A stretch of DNA of 35,000 nucleotides from Symbiodinium natans. Its lineage: Eukaryota > Sar > Dinophyceae > Suessiales > Symbiodiniaceae. Location of the stretch: the NCBI GenBank assembly GCA_905221605.1, contig CAJNDS010000927.1:1-35000 (forward strand), given 5' to 3'. This document shows, in pieces, positions 1 to 9,992 of the stretch; within the stretch, counting starts at the first letter, position 1, and each line of letters starts with the position of its first letter. A program made the position numbers and the translations under genes. The notes under the pieces were generated by a model. The model did no database searches and was not told where the DNA came from. It was given only the letters and a program-made list of their open reading frames with translations.

Positions 1-120
1 CCCCCCCCCCTCGACTCGTTCTCATGGTGGGAATGGAGGGCGACAGCCCTAAACCCTAAAAGGTAGTGGTTTGGGTGGTGGCCTGTGAAAGCTCACAGCG
101 GGTGGGGAGAAAGAACCCAG

Positions 121-260
121 CACCAATGAAATTGTTGGATTACATTGAAAACAGATGCCTTCGCGTGACATGCCGCCCCCCCACACCCCCTGGGTGTGTA
201 GGGGCGCCATTTACACATGGTACTTACTGCCGCTGCGCGGCGAGACGCCCTAAACCCTAA
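121..260 (+). CDS. candidate exon, unidentified
   Basis: A unique island lies between two CCCTAAA patches. An acceptor-like AACCCAG ends at 120, followed by an open frame whose ATG is at 126 (starting MKLLDYIENRCLRVTC). The frame becomes C-rich after about 175 and then runs into the telomere-like tract. Only the first 18-20 residues look like ordinary coding sequence. No family is recognised, and this could be chance. Confidence 0.2.
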
Positions 261-345
261 GCCTTAAACCCTAAACCCTAAACCCTAAACCCTAAACCCT
301 AAACCCTAAACCCTAAACCCTAAACCCTAAACCCTAAACCCTAAA
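248..345 (+). repeat. interstitial telomere-like tract (CCCTAAA)n
   Basis: About 14 head-to-tail CCCTAAA heptamers with one CCCTAAG and one CCTTAAA variant near the left end. Unique sequence follows, so this is an internal tract and not a chromosome end. Confidence 0.9.
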
Positions 346-483
346 TTAAGAGCCTCCGGCTCAAGCCGCCGACCCCGCTGGAGCATAGTTGAGAGGTCTA
401 AACCCGCTCGCATGGTTCGAAGATCATCCCGGCAGAGTTCTGTAAAACGTTTGGGGGGGTAGGGGGTAGCACCAGGACAGGGT

Positions 484-676
484 TGGGGGGGGGGGGCGGG
501 GTTCAGAGGAGGGGGTGGGGGTGGGGCGTGGGGGGGTGGGGGGGTGGGGGGGGGTGTGGGGGGGTGGGGGGGGGGGTGGGGGGGGGGGGCGGGGGGTGGG
601 GGGGGGGGGGGGGTGGGGGGGGGGGGGGTGGGGGGGGGTGGGGGGGGGTGGGGGGGGTGGGGGGGCGTGGGGGGCC
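484..676 (+). repeat. poly-G / (G)nT minisatellite
   Basis: About 190 bp of almost pure G interrupted by single T, C or A. It could form G-quadruplexes on the + strand. The glycine-rich (+) and proline/histidine-rich (-) open frames across it are compositional artefacts. Confidence 0.9.
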
Positions 677-784
677 GATGCTGATGTTGCTGAGCGCGCC
701 CTAACACCTGTGATGAACCGCTGTTACGCTGTGCGGGTGGCGCCGGTTTTTTGCCCCTCCCCCCCCCCCCCCCCGTGTGCAGCT

Positions 785-890
785 TAAATAGGGTCTATTT
801 GGAAGCTGGGAATCGTATTTACAAGAGGAAAACAGGCCCAAAAACGTATACTTATTCACAAGAGCCATGTTCCAAATAGACCCTATTTTA
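785..890. mobile_element. MITE-like inverted-repeat element
   Basis: AAATAGGGTCTATTTGGAA (786-804) is repeated inverted as TTCCAAATAGACCCTATTT (870-888), enclosing about 65 bp of AT-rich sequence without coding potential. The outer arm matches the right-hand inverted repeat at 8816-8845, so this may be a complete small copy of the same family. Confidence 0.7.
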
Positions 891-899
891 GGTCCTGTA

Positions 900-1574
900 G
901 GGTTGCACAGACAGAATTTAATTCATTAAATTCCTTAATTTCCACTTTCCCCCTGGAATTTAATGAATTTAATCAATTAATTCCATTAATTCATTTATTT
1001 CCAAAGGGGGGGGGTGGAATTAATTGAATTAGTTGAATTAATTGAATTAATTGAATTAATTGAATTAATTGAATTAATTGAACCCCCCCCTTTGGAAATA
1101 AATGAATTAATTGAATTAATTGAATTAATTGAATTAATTGAATTAATTGAATTAATTGAATTAATTGGAATTAATTCAATTAGTTCAATTAATTCCACCT
1201 CCCCTTTGGAAATAAATGAATTAATTGAATTAATTGAATGAATAGAATTAATTGAATTAGTTGAATTATTTCGATTAATTCAATTAATTCAATTAATTCA
1301 TTTATTTCCAAATGGGGGGGATTCCCCAGCCCCCACCCCTCCCCCCCCTTTGGAAATAAATGAATTAATTGAATTAATTGAATTAATTAAATTAATTCAA
1401 TTAATTCAATTAATTCAATTAATTCATTTATTTCCAAAGGGGGGGTGGAATTAATTGAATTAATTTAATTAATTGAATTAATTCAATTAATTCAATTAAT
1501 TCAATTAATTCAATTAATTCAATTAATTTATTTATTTCCAAATGGGGGGGATTCCCCAGACCCCACCCCCCCAG
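900..1574. repeat. AT-rich 9-bp repeat hairpins (TTAATTGAA)n, part 1
   Basis: Runs of the 9-mer TTAATTGAA switch to the complementary-phase 9-mer TTCAATTAA. The blocks are bracketed by TTTGGAAATAAATGAATTAA and its reverse complement. Each block is an inverted repeat capable of a long hairpin, separated by G- and C-runs such as GGGGGGATTCCCCAGCCCCCA. Open frames here read (ELI)n or (INS)n because 9 is a multiple of 3; they are not genes. Confidence 0.9.
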
Positions 1575-1576
1575 CT

Positions 1577-2281
1577 CGATTTGGCCAATTTTGCCCGGAG
1601 GCTGCCCGGCAAAATTTGGCCAAATCGAGCCGCGCCTTTCTGGAGGCCCGAAATTATTTAAACTATCGCGGCTCGATTTGGCCAAATTTTGCCGGGCAGC
1701 CTCCGGGCAAAACTTGGCCAAATCGAGCCACGCATTTCTCATCGCATACGAAGGGCAGCCCGATTTGGCCAAATTTTGCCCGGAAGCTGCCCGGCAAAAT
1801 TTGGCCAAATCGAGCCGCGATAGTTTAAAAAATTCGGGCCTTCAGAAAGGCGCGGCTCGATTTGGCCAAATTTTGCCCGGAGGCTGCCCGGCAAAATTTG
1901 GCCAAATCGAGCCGCGCATTTCTCATCGCGTTCGACGAGCAGCCCGATTTGGCCAAATTTTGCCCGCAGACTGCCCGGCAAAATCTGGCCAAATCGAGCC
2001 GCGCCTTTCTGGAGGCCCGAATTTATTTAAACTATCGCGGCTCGGTTTGGCCAAATTTTGCCGGGAAGTCTGCGGGCAAAATTTGGCCAAATCGGGCTGC
2101 TCGTCGTACGCGCTGAGAAATGCGCGGCTCGATTTGGCCAAATTTTGCCCTGCAGCCTCCGGGCAAAATTTGGCCAAATCGAGCCGCGCATTTCTCATGG
2201 CATACGAAAAGCAGCCCGATTTGGCCAAATTTTGCCCGCAGGCTGCCCGGCAAAATTTGGCCAAATCGAGCCGCGATAGTT
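1577..2281. repeat. tandem palindromic satellite centred on TTTGGCCAAATTTTGCC
   Basis: About ten hairpin units start GGCTCGATTTGGCCAAA and end TTTGGCCAAATCGAGCC, with a short GC-rich loop (variants of GGAGGCTGCCCGG). Two alternating spacers, one containing CTTTCTGGAGGCCCGAA and one containing TTTCTCATCGCATACGA, also occur in both orientations. Open frames on both strands (up to 256 codons, repeating LAKFCPEAARQNLAKSS) come from the repeat and mirror one another, so they are not annotated as genes. Confidence 0.9.
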
Positions 2282-2289
2282 TAAATAAT

Positions 2290-3482
2290 TTCGTTCAATT
2301 AGTTCATTCATTTCCAAATGGGGGGGATTCCCCAGCCCCCACCCCCCCCCTTTGGAAATAAATGAATTAATTGAATTAATTGATTTAATTGAATTAATTG
2401 AATTAATTCAATTAATTCAATTAATTCATTTATTTCCAAAGGGGGGGGTGGAATTAATTGAATTAATTGAATTAATTGAATTAATTGAATTAATTGAATT
2501 AATTGAATTGATTCAATTAATTCAATTAATTCAATTAATTCAATTAATTCAATTAATTCAATTAATTCAATTAATTCAATTAATTCAATTAATTCAATTA
2601 ATTCAATTATTTCCAAATGGGGGGATTCCCCAGCCCCCACCCCTCCCCCCCCTTTGGAAATAAATGAATTAATTGAATTAATTGAATTAATTGAATTAAT
2701 TGAATTAATTCAATTAATTCAATTAATTCAATTAATTCAATTAATTCATTTATTTCCAAAGGGGGGGTGGAATTAATTGAATTAATTGAATTAATTGAAT
2801 TGATTCAATTAATTCAATTAATTCAATTAATTCAATTAATTCAATTATTTCCAAATGGGGGGATTCCCCAGCCCCCACCCCTCCCCCCCCTTTGGAAATA
2901 AATGAATTAATTGAATTAATTGAATTAATTGAAATAATTGAATTAATTCAACTAATTCAATTAATTCCACCTCCCCTTTGGAAATACATTAATTAATTGA
3001 ATTAATTGAAATTCAATTAATTCAATTAATTCAAGTAATTCAATTAATTCATTTATTTCCAAAGGGGGGCGGGGTGGGGGCTGGGGAATCCCCCCCATTT
3101 GGAAATAAATGAATTAATTGAATTAATTGAATTAATTGAAATAATTGAATTAATTCAATTAATTCAATTAATTCCACCTCCCCTTTGGAAATAAATGAAT
3201 TAATTGAATTAATTGAATTAATTGAATTAATTCAATTAATTCAATTAATTGAATTAATTCATTTATTTCCAAAGGGGGGGGGTGGGGGCTGGGGAATCCC
3301 CCCCATTTGGAAATAAATGAATGACTTGAATCAATTGAAATAATTGAATTAATTCAATTAATTAAATTAATTCCACCTCCCCTTTGGAAATACATCAATT
3401 AATTGAATTAATTGAATTAATTCAATTATTTCAATTAATTCAAGTAATTCATTTATTTCCAAATGGGGGGTGGGGGCTGGGG
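2290..3482. repeat. AT-rich 9-bp repeat hairpins, part 2
   Basis: This resumes the array at 900-1574 after the palindromic satellite. At least six hairpin blocks lie between TTTGGAAATAAATGAATTAA and its reverse complement. They are separated by GGGGGGATTCCCCAGCCCCCA or its inverse, so whole blocks are present in both orientations. Confidence 0.9.
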
Positions 3483-3489
3483 CATCCTC

Positions 3490-3830
3490 CTCCCCCCAAT
3501 ACTAAACCACGAGCCCGGGCCTCCCCCCAATACTAAATCACGAGCCCGGGCCTCCTCCGAGTTTGGGCCTTCCCGCAATACTCAATCACGAGCCCGGGCC
3601 TCCCCCCAATACTAAATCACGAGCCCGGGCTAAATCACGAGCCCGGGCCTCCAAATTACGAGGCCGGGCCTCCCCCCAATACTAAATCACGAGCCCGGGC
3701 CTCCCCCCTGAATCACGAGCCCGGGCCTCCCGCAATACTAAATCACGAGCCGGGCCTCCCCCCAATACTAATTTACGAGCCCGGGCCTCCTCCCAATACT
3801 AAATCACGAGCCCTCCTCCCCCCAATACTA
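3490..3830 (+). repeat. about 31-bp tandem repeat (CCCCCCAATACTAAATCACGAGCC...)
   Basis: About 11 degenerate units of roughly 31 bp with the core CCCCAATACTAAATCACGAG followed by CCCGGGCCTC. Several units are truncated. The region has no coding potential and passes directly into the 55-bp satellite. Confidence 0.85.
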
Positions 3831-3835
3831 GGGCA

Positions 3836-6135
3836 CAGGTTTTGCTCCAAAAAGTGACATCGCAAGCCCTGGTCCCTAAGATTTTGAGCTCATTTCTTGC
3901 CCCAAAGAGTAACATCGCAAGCCCTGGTCCCTAAGATTTTGGGCTCATTTCTTGCCCCAAAGAGTAACATCGCAAGCCCTGGTCCCTATTATTTGGGGCC
4001 CAGTTTTTGCTCCAAAGAGTCAAATCGCAAGCCCTGGTCCCTAAGATTTTGGACTCAGTTTTTTGCTCAAAAGCAAGCCCTGGTCCTTAAGATTTTGGGC
4101 TCATTTCTTGCTCCGAAGAGTCAAATCGCAAGCCCTGGTCCCGAAGATTTCGGGTTCAATTTTTGCTCCACAGAGTCAAACCGCAAGCCCTGGTCCCTAA
4201 GATTTGGGGCACAGTTTTTGCTCCAAAGGGTCAAATCGCAAGCCCTGCTCCCTAAGATTTTGGGCTCATTTCTTGCACAAAAGAGTGACATCGCAAGCCC
4301 TGGTCCCTAAGATCTTGGGCCCAGTTGCTCCAAAGAGTCAAATCGCAAGCCCTGGTCCCTAAGATTTTGGGCCCAGTTTTTGCTCCAAAGGGTCAAATCG
4401 CAAGCCCTGGTCCCTAAGATTTTGGGTTCAATCTTTGCTCCAAAGAGTAACATCGCAAGCCCTGGCCCCTAAGATTTTGGGCCCAGTTTTTGCTCCGAAG
4501 AGTCAAATCGCAAGCCCTGGTCCCTAAGATTTTGGGTTCAATTTTTGCTCCAAAGAGTGACATCGCAAGCTCTGGTCCCTAAGATTGGGGGCCCAGTTTT
4601 TGCTCCAAAGAGTGACATCGCAAGTCCTGGTCCCTAAGATTTTGGGTTCAATTTTTGCTCCAAAGAGTGACATCGCAAGCCCTGGTCCCTAAGATTTGGA
4701 CCCAGTTTTGCTCCAAAGAGTAACATCGCAAGCCCTGGTCCCTAAGATTTTGGGCCCAGTTTTTGCTCCAAAGAGTCAAATCGCAAGCCCTGGTCCCTAA
4801 GATTTGGGGCCCAGTTTTTGCTCCAAAGAGTGACATCGCAAGTCCTGGTCCCTAAGATTTTGGGTTCAACTTTTGCTCCAAAGAGTGACATCGCAAGCCC
4901 TGGTCCTTAAGATTTTGGGTTCGTTTTTTGCTCCAAAGAGTGACATCGCAAGCCCTGGTCCCTAAGATTTGGGGCCCAGTTTTTGCTCCAAAGAGTCAAA
5001 TCGCAAGCCCTGGTCCCTAAGACTTTGGGTTCAATTTTGCTCCAAAGAGTGACATCGCAAGCCCTGGTCCCTAAGATTTGGGGCCCAGTTTTTGCGCCAA
5101 AGAGTAAAATCGCAAGCCCTGGTCCCTTAGATTTTTGGGTCGATTTTTGCTCCAACGAGTCAAATCGCAAGCCCTGGTCCCTAAGTTGTCGGGGTCGATT
5201 TGTGCTCCACAGAGTCAAATCGCAAGCCCTGGTCCCTAAGATCTTGGGCCCAGTTTTTGCTCCGAAGAGTCAAATCGCAAGCCCTGGTCCCTAAGATTTT
5301 GGGTTCAATTTTTGCTCCAAAGAGTCAAATCGCAAGCCCTGGTCCCTAAGATTTTGGGCACAGTTTTTGCTCCAAAGAGTCAAATCGCAAGCCCTGGTCC
5401 CTAAGATTTTGGGTTCATTTTTGCTCCAAAGAGTGACATCGCAAGCCCTTGTCCCTAAGATTTGGGGCCCAGTTTTTGGTTCAAAGAGTCAAATCGCAAG
5501 CCCTGGTCCCTAAGATTTTGGGCTCAATTTTTGCTCCAAAGAGTCAAACCGCAAGCCCTGGTCCCTAAGATTTGGGGCCCAGTTTTTGCTCCAAAGAGTC
5601 AAATCGCAAACCCTGCTCCCTAAGATTTTGGGCGCAGTTTTTGCTCCAAAGAGTCAAATCGCAAGCCCTGGTCCCTAAGACTTTGGGTTCAATTTTGCTC
5701 CAAAGAGTGACATCGCAAGCCCTGGTCCCTAAGATTTGGGGCCCAGTTTTTGCGCCAAAGAGTAAAATCGCAAGCCCTGGTCCCTTAGATTTTTGGGTCG
5801 ATTTTTGCTCCAAAGAGTCAAATCGCAAGCCCTGGTCCCTAAGTTTTCGGGGTCGATTTGTGCTCCACAGAGTCAAATCGCAAGCCCTGGTCCCTAAGAT
5901 TTCGGGGTCGATTTGTGCTCCACGGAGTCAAATTGCAAGCCCTGGTCCCTAAGATTTTGGGCCCAGTATTTGCTCCAAAAGGTGAAATCGCAAGCCCCGG
6001 TCTTTAAGATTTTGGGCTCATTTCTTGCTCCAAAGAGTAACATCGCAAGCCCTGGTCCCTAAGATTTTGGAATCGATTTTTGCTCCAAAGAGTCAGATCG
6101 CAAGCCCTGGTCCTAAAATGTTGGGCTCAATTTTT
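3836..6135 (+). repeat. 55-bp satellite, about 42 copies
   Basis: The unit reads GCAAGCCCTGGTCCCTAAGA, then TTTTGGG, then a variable part (CCCAG/TTCAA/CTCAT), then TTTTTGCTCCAAAGAGT, then CAAATC or GACATC. Because 55 is not a multiple of 3, open frames cycle through three phases and stay under 140 codons; they are satellite artefacts. A 12-unit stretch near 5,000-5,290 recurs about 658 bp downstream (5,660-5,950) with the same order of variants, so the array has higher-order structure. Confidence 0.92.
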
Positions 6136-6800
6136 GCTTTTCCCTTCTCTTCTGCTTCCTTTTAACTGATAAAACACAAGAAAGGAACTCATATGATAAA
6201 GCAGTGGAAAGGTAAGCAGAGGGTGACTCCTTGCGCGTGAGCCTTTCCATAATACTCCATCATATTCATCCTCTCGGCCTATCTCTTCTGTTCCTTTCCT
6301 TACTCTTCTCCTTCTCATAGTTCTTCCTTTTTGTTTTTCTCATTTCGAAAAGAAAGAGGGAAGGGAGAAACAAGGGAGAGAGAATAGATAAAGAAGAGTG
6401 CCATCTTCTCTGCGCCTTGTTTTGTCTCTCCCTCTCTATTCATCTGTCTTCTATTCTCTTCCTTGCTCTTCCCATTAAATATGCAATCCTTGGTATCTCT
6501 CCTCTCTCCTTCTCTCTTCCTCCAACAGATGTGCTTGTGGATCGTTTTCTGCATCTTCAAGCGAGAAAAAAGGACACAGAATGCGATTAAAAGGGACGCC
6601 CATGTTGGATTGGCAGCAAGCCCAGCTGATGCTCATGATTCTCTCTCTTTTTCCCTACATATGGGCGATGGAACGGGTGTCCTTTTCAATCGTTTTCTGC
6701 ATCTTCAAGAGAAACAGGGACACCCCACAAGAAGGAAAAGCAACATAAGAGATAGGGAGGGAAATTGACCCTTTCCTCTCTTCTTATCTGCTATTTTTCT
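6136..6800. repeat. pyrimidine-rich segment, copy 1 of a ~0.9-kb duplication
   Basis: T/C-rich sequence starting at TTTTAACTGATAAAACACAA. It is repeated 910 bp downstream with near identity; copy 2 lacks about 27 bp, reducing the offset to 883 bp. A third, more diverged copy starts near 8,320. The segment contains strong polypyrimidine runs. Confidence 0.85.
6529..6768 (+). CDS. candidate ORF after a strong acceptor-like tract, copy 1
   Basis: About 35 nt of almost pure pyrimidine ends in CCTCCAACAG directly before an ATG. The frame then stays open for 79 codons (beginning MCLWIVFCIFKREKRTQ). It has a short hydrophobic start followed by a basic stretch, and no recognised domain. The near-identical copy at 7412 preserves the frame, but the copies are too similar for that to show selection. 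It could be an exon inside a repeated element or simply open by chance. Confidence 0.25.
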   Translation: MCLWIVFCIFKREKRTQNAIKRDAHVGLAASPADAHDSLSFSLHMGDGTGVLFNRFLHLQEKQGHPTRRKSNIRDREGN

Positions 6801-7045
6801 TATTCGCTTCAAAAAGCAACATAAGGGAAAGGGGATTTCCTGAAGAGGAGAGAGGGAACCTATCTGTGAAAAGCAAGAATGGTTTTTTCTAGTTCGAAAG
6901 GGAATAGGGAGAGACAAGGGAGAGATGATATGTACAGCTTGGCGCCTTATTTTGTGATTCCGTCTCCTTGCTTCCTGTCTCTTCTATTCCTTGCAGCACG
7001 CTTCGGGAAACATAGCATCCTTGTTATCTTTCCTCTCTCACTTCC

Positions 7046-7700
7046 CTTCCCTTCTCTTCTTCCGCTTCCTTTTAACTGATAAAACACAAGAAAGGAACTC
7101 ATATGATAAAGCAGTGAAAAGGTAAGCAGAGGGTGACTCCTTGCGCGTGAGCCTTTCCATAATACTCCATCATATTCATCCTCTCGGCCTATCTCTTCTG
7201 TTCCTTTCCTTACTCTTCTCCTTCTCATAGTTCTTCCTTTTTGTTTTCTCATTTCGAAAAGAAAGAGGGAAGGGAGAAACAAGGGAGAGAGAATAGATAA
7301 AGAAGAGCGCCATCTTCTCTATTCATCTGTCTTCTATTCTCTTCCTTGCTCTTCCCTTTAAATATGCAATCCTTGGTATCTCTCCTCTCTCCTTCTCTCT
7401 TCCTCCAACAGATGTGCTTTTGGATCGTTTTCTGCATCTTCAAGCGAGAAAAAAGGACACAGAATGCGATTAAAAGGGACGCCCATGTTGGATTGGCAGC
7501 AAGCCCAGCTGATGCTCATGATTCTCTCTCTTTTTCCCTACATATGGGCGATGGAACGGGTGTCCTTTTCAATCGTTTTCTGCATCTTCAAGAGAAAAAG
7601 GGACACCCCACAAGAAGGAAAAGTAACATAAGAGATAGGGAGGGAAATTGAAGAACTCCTCATTGTACTTGGTCATTCCCTTTCCTCTCTTCTTATCTGC
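7046..7700. repeat. pyrimidine-rich segment, copy 2
   Basis: Near-identical to 6136-6800, with a deletion of about 27 bp near 7,312 relative to copy 1 and a small insertion near its right end (GAACTCCTCATTGTACTTGG region, about 7,650-7,675). Confidence 0.85.
7412..7651 (+). CDS. candidate ORF, copy 2
   Basis: This is the second copy of the ORF at 6529 with the same polypyrimidine-CAG-ATG context. A G-to-T change turns the fourth residue from L into F, and a few other substitutions are present. It ends at an in-frame TGA in the corresponding place. No domain is recognised. Confidence 0.25.
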   Translation: MCFWIVFCIFKREKRTQNAIKRDAHVGLAASPADAHDSLSFSLHMGDGTGVLFNRFLHLQEKKGHPTRRKSNIRDREGN

Positions 7701-8815
7701 CCATTTTCTGTGCGCCTTGTTTTGTCTCCCCCTCTTCTCCCATCATCTCTCTTCTGGTCTTTTCTTTGCTCTTCCCATTAAAAATGCAACCCTTTTTATG
7801 TCTCCTCTCTCCTTCTCTCTCCCTCCTCTTCTCCTGTTCCCTTCTAAACGACAAAAACGCAAGAAAGGAAGAATAAGAGGGGAATGGAGGCCCTGTTCCT
7901 TTTCCTCTTTCAATGGATGGGGGAAGTGGGCGGAGTTGGCCCCTTGCCCGTACACCCTCCCCATGCTTCAGCAAACCCCTCCTCTCGCCCTATCGCCTCT
8001 GTTTTTTTCCTTGTGCCCAAACGGAAAACGAAAACGGGTTCCTTTATATGTTCATTGTCCTTCCTTTTGTTTTTTTATTTCACAGGGAAAAGAACCAGAG
8101 AAGAGGAAGATAAGAACGAGAGGTGAGATGAAAACGGCACCATCTTCTCTTTGCCTTATTTTTGCACCTCCCTCTCCTGTCTTAATTTCTCTTCCACTCT
8201 TTTTTTCCATTGCTCTTCCCATAATATTGCATTCCTTTTGATAACTCACAGGAAATTAAAATGGCCTCCTTGTTGTCTCTCCTCTCTCACTTCCCTTTCC
8301 CTTCTTCCTTCTGTTTCCTTTTAATTTTAACTGATAAAACACAAGAAATGAGCTTGTAAAATCAAGCAGTGGAAGGGTAAGCAGAAGGTGACTCCTTGTG
8401 CGTGGACCTTTGCCGTACTTCACCATACCCCTCTTTTCGGCCTATCTCTTCGGCTCTTTTCCTAACCCTTCTTCTTTTCATCTTTCTTTTTGTTTTTCTC
8501 ATTTCGAAAAGACAGAGGGAACGGAGAGATAAGGGAGAGAGGATAGATAAAGAAGAGTACCATCTTCTTTGCGCCTTGTTTTATCTCTCTTCTATTCTTT
8601 TCTTGGCTCTTCCCATGAAAATCGTGTTCCTCTTATCTTTCCCTCCTTCTCTCCCTTCTCTTCTCCTCACGAGAGCCTTCGACTTTAGGATTGAGGAGAA
8701 AAAGAGAAGAGAAAAGAGGAACTACCTGGTTCTTGTTCCTGAGGCCTCCATAGTACGACTGACGTGACAGCAGCGTACCCTCGTGGAAACGTGTATGGCT
8801 ATAAGAAAACTCGAG
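7701..8815. other. pyrimidine-rich, degenerate repeat region without a supported gene
   Basis: The T/C-rich and A/G-rich sequence continues with diverged fragments of the same 0.9-kb unit, for example GACAAAAACGCAAGAAAGGA near 7,850 and GATAAAACACAAGAAATGAG near 8,333. The longest open frame (7648-8241, + strand) is phenylalanine/proline/serine/leucine-rich, as expected from CT-rich DNA. I see no supported gene. Confidence 0.6.
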
Positions 8816-8960
8816 TCCCAGCTTCCAAATAGACCCTATTTAAGCCACCCACACCCCCCCCCCCCCGTTTTGGGGAGGGAGAGGGGTTTTCACCTCCTCA
8901 AACCCATCCAACACGCCGCCAGGGTCGGCGGACCCTAAACCCTAAACCCTACCCCTCCAC

Positions 8961-9047
8961 ATGGGACCAAGGATGTGCACGAGCTTCTTGGGACAGCCCG
9001 TCACAAGCCTGGCCTTCAATGAGGCGGCCTTAGGCCCGTGCTTGTAT
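8961..9047 (+). CDS. candidate exon, unidentified
   Basis: A unique island between CCCTAAA (8,935-8,953) and a poly-G/TTTAGGG tract (from 9,048). One frame opens with ATG and contains GQPVTSLAFNEAALGPCLYV. That stretch is reminiscent of a WD40-type strand, but it is far too short to assign. Confidence 0.25.
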
Positions 9048-9059
9048 GTTGGGGGGGGG

Positions 9060-9119
9060 GGGTTTGAGGTTTAGGGTTTAGGGTTTAGGGTTCAGGGTTT
9101 AGGGTTTAGGGTTTAGGGT

Positions 9120-9158
<39 letters not shown>

Positions 9159-9185
9159 GGTTTAGGGTTTAGGGTTCAGGGTGGG
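9060..9185 (-). repeat. telomere-like tract, TTTAGGG with a TTGAGGG sub-block
   Basis: Heptamers in G-strand orientation: about five TTTAGGG with one TTCAGGG, then a run of seven TTGAGGG, then TTTAGGG again. The variants are clustered, not intermixed. Confidence 0.9.
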
Positions 9186-9440
9186 AGAGCTCTCTGTTTA
9201 CAACATGTCGATGCAGTATTCTGTTTGGCTATAAGAAGCCGGAGATATATGCATATATATATATATACATTTTTTATATGTTGTAGGCGAATTGTAGTAT
9301 TTAGTACTTTATGCTGTTGTGGCGTGATGTATCTGTTAAACGTCACTATGGGTTCTTTGGAGGGGCTTCTATAGGTTGCAGATGGCTACGTAGGACTTGG
9401 GGCCCCTCTGAAGATCGGCGCTGTAGAGGTTCTATAAAGG
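9186..9440. other. unique AT-rich island with (AT)n microsatellite
   Basis: Contains ATATATGCATATATATATATA at about 9,245-9,265 and the string TTTGGCTATAAGAA at about 9,224, which recurs as TATGGCTATAAGAA near 8,795. No convincing exon was seen. Confidence 0.5.
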
Positions 9441-9447
9441 TGATACT

Positions 9448-9600
9448 CTCTAAACCCTAAGCTCAAAAACCCTAAGCCCCAAGCCCTCAACCCTGTACCC
9501 TAAACCCTAAGCCCTAAAGACCCTAAGCCCTCAACCCTGTACCCTAAGCCCTCAACCCTGTACCCTAAACCCGAAGCCCTAAAGACCCTAAGCCCGTTCG
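9448..9600 (+). repeat. degenerate telomere-like tract (CCCTAAA/CCCTAAG/CCCTCAA/CCCTGTA)
   Basis: Mixed heptamer variants including a longer repeated phrase built from CCTCAACCCTGTACCCTAA. Confidence 0.8.
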
Positions 9601-9608
9601 CGGGGCAG

Positions 9609-9712
9609 GAGAACTCCTAGAATTCATCCTGGGAGGCAAAGATCCCCCTGAGCGCATTGCCTTCCAAACCTTCGCGCAGCTGCGACACCCGGCGGCCCTC
9701 CTTCTTTTCTAG
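9609..9712 (+). CDS. candidate exon, unidentified (possibly terminal)
   Basis: Acceptor-like CGGGGCAG ends at 9608. The frame is open for 33 codons to TAG at 9710-9712 and contains ELLEFILGGKDPPERIAF, then a QTFAQLRHPAALLLF tail. Third positions are mostly G or C. A CCCTAAA-type tract lies upstream and a TTTAGGG tract downstream, the arrangement seen around other exons here. If the donor is TAGG|GTCTGG, the stop is not read. No family is recognised. Confidence 0.35.
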
Positions 9713-9990
9713 GGTCTGGGGTTTAGGGTTTAGGGTTTTGGGTTTTGGGTTTAGGGTTTAGGGTTCAGTGTTTAGGGTTTAGGGTTTAGGGTTTAATTAG
9801 GGTCTAGGGCTTAGGGTACGGGTACTGCACTCCTTCTTTGCTTCTAAGGGCCCTGCGGGGGGGGGGGGGGGATGGATCCCCGGAAAGCCTCAACCCTGAA
9901 CCCTGAGATCCCAAAACCCTGATGGTTGATTTGGGGCTCAGGGCTTAGGGTTCAGGGTTTAGGGATAAGCCTGGCAGATTCGAATTCTGC
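9713..9990. repeat. TTTAGGG tract plus mixed spacer with G-homopolymer
   Basis: A G-strand tract at 9,716-9,815, unique sequence with a run of about 15 G near 9,858-9,872, then short mixed CCCTGAA and TTTAGGG patches. Confidence 0.75.
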
Positions 9991-9992
9991 AG

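Larger units (their letters stand above)
782..8845. other. 8-kb satellite block bounded by a perfect 30-bp inverted repeat
   Basis: Bases 782-811 begin GCTTAAATAGGGTCTA and end GAAGCTGGGA. Bases 8816-8845 are their exact reverse complement. Everything between is satellite or low-complexity DNA with no telomere-like heptamer tract, whereas such tracts are frequent outside. No clear target-site duplication is visible: the flanks read GTGTGCA on the left and CACCCAC on the right, each beside a C-homopolymer. The block may be one large composite element, or two copies of a small inverted-repeat element that happen to flank it. Confidence 0.6.

Noticed and set aside
248-345. Chromosome end / true telomere
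   Set aside because: Tracts are interstitial, in both orientations, separated by unique DNA throughout the window.
1591-2361. 256-codon ORF LAKFCPEAARQNLAKSS...
   Set aside because: Palindromic satellite is open in several frames on both strands with the same peptide, as expected from inverted units.
3836-6135. Possible CRISPR array (regular 55-bp repeats)
   Set aside because: Units are contiguous without unique spacers, vary internally, and the context is eukaryotic.
7648-8241. 197-codon + ORF in the CT-rich region
   Set aside because: Phe/Pro/Ser/Leu-rich composition follows from pyrimidine-rich DNA; overlapping frames on both strands are also open.
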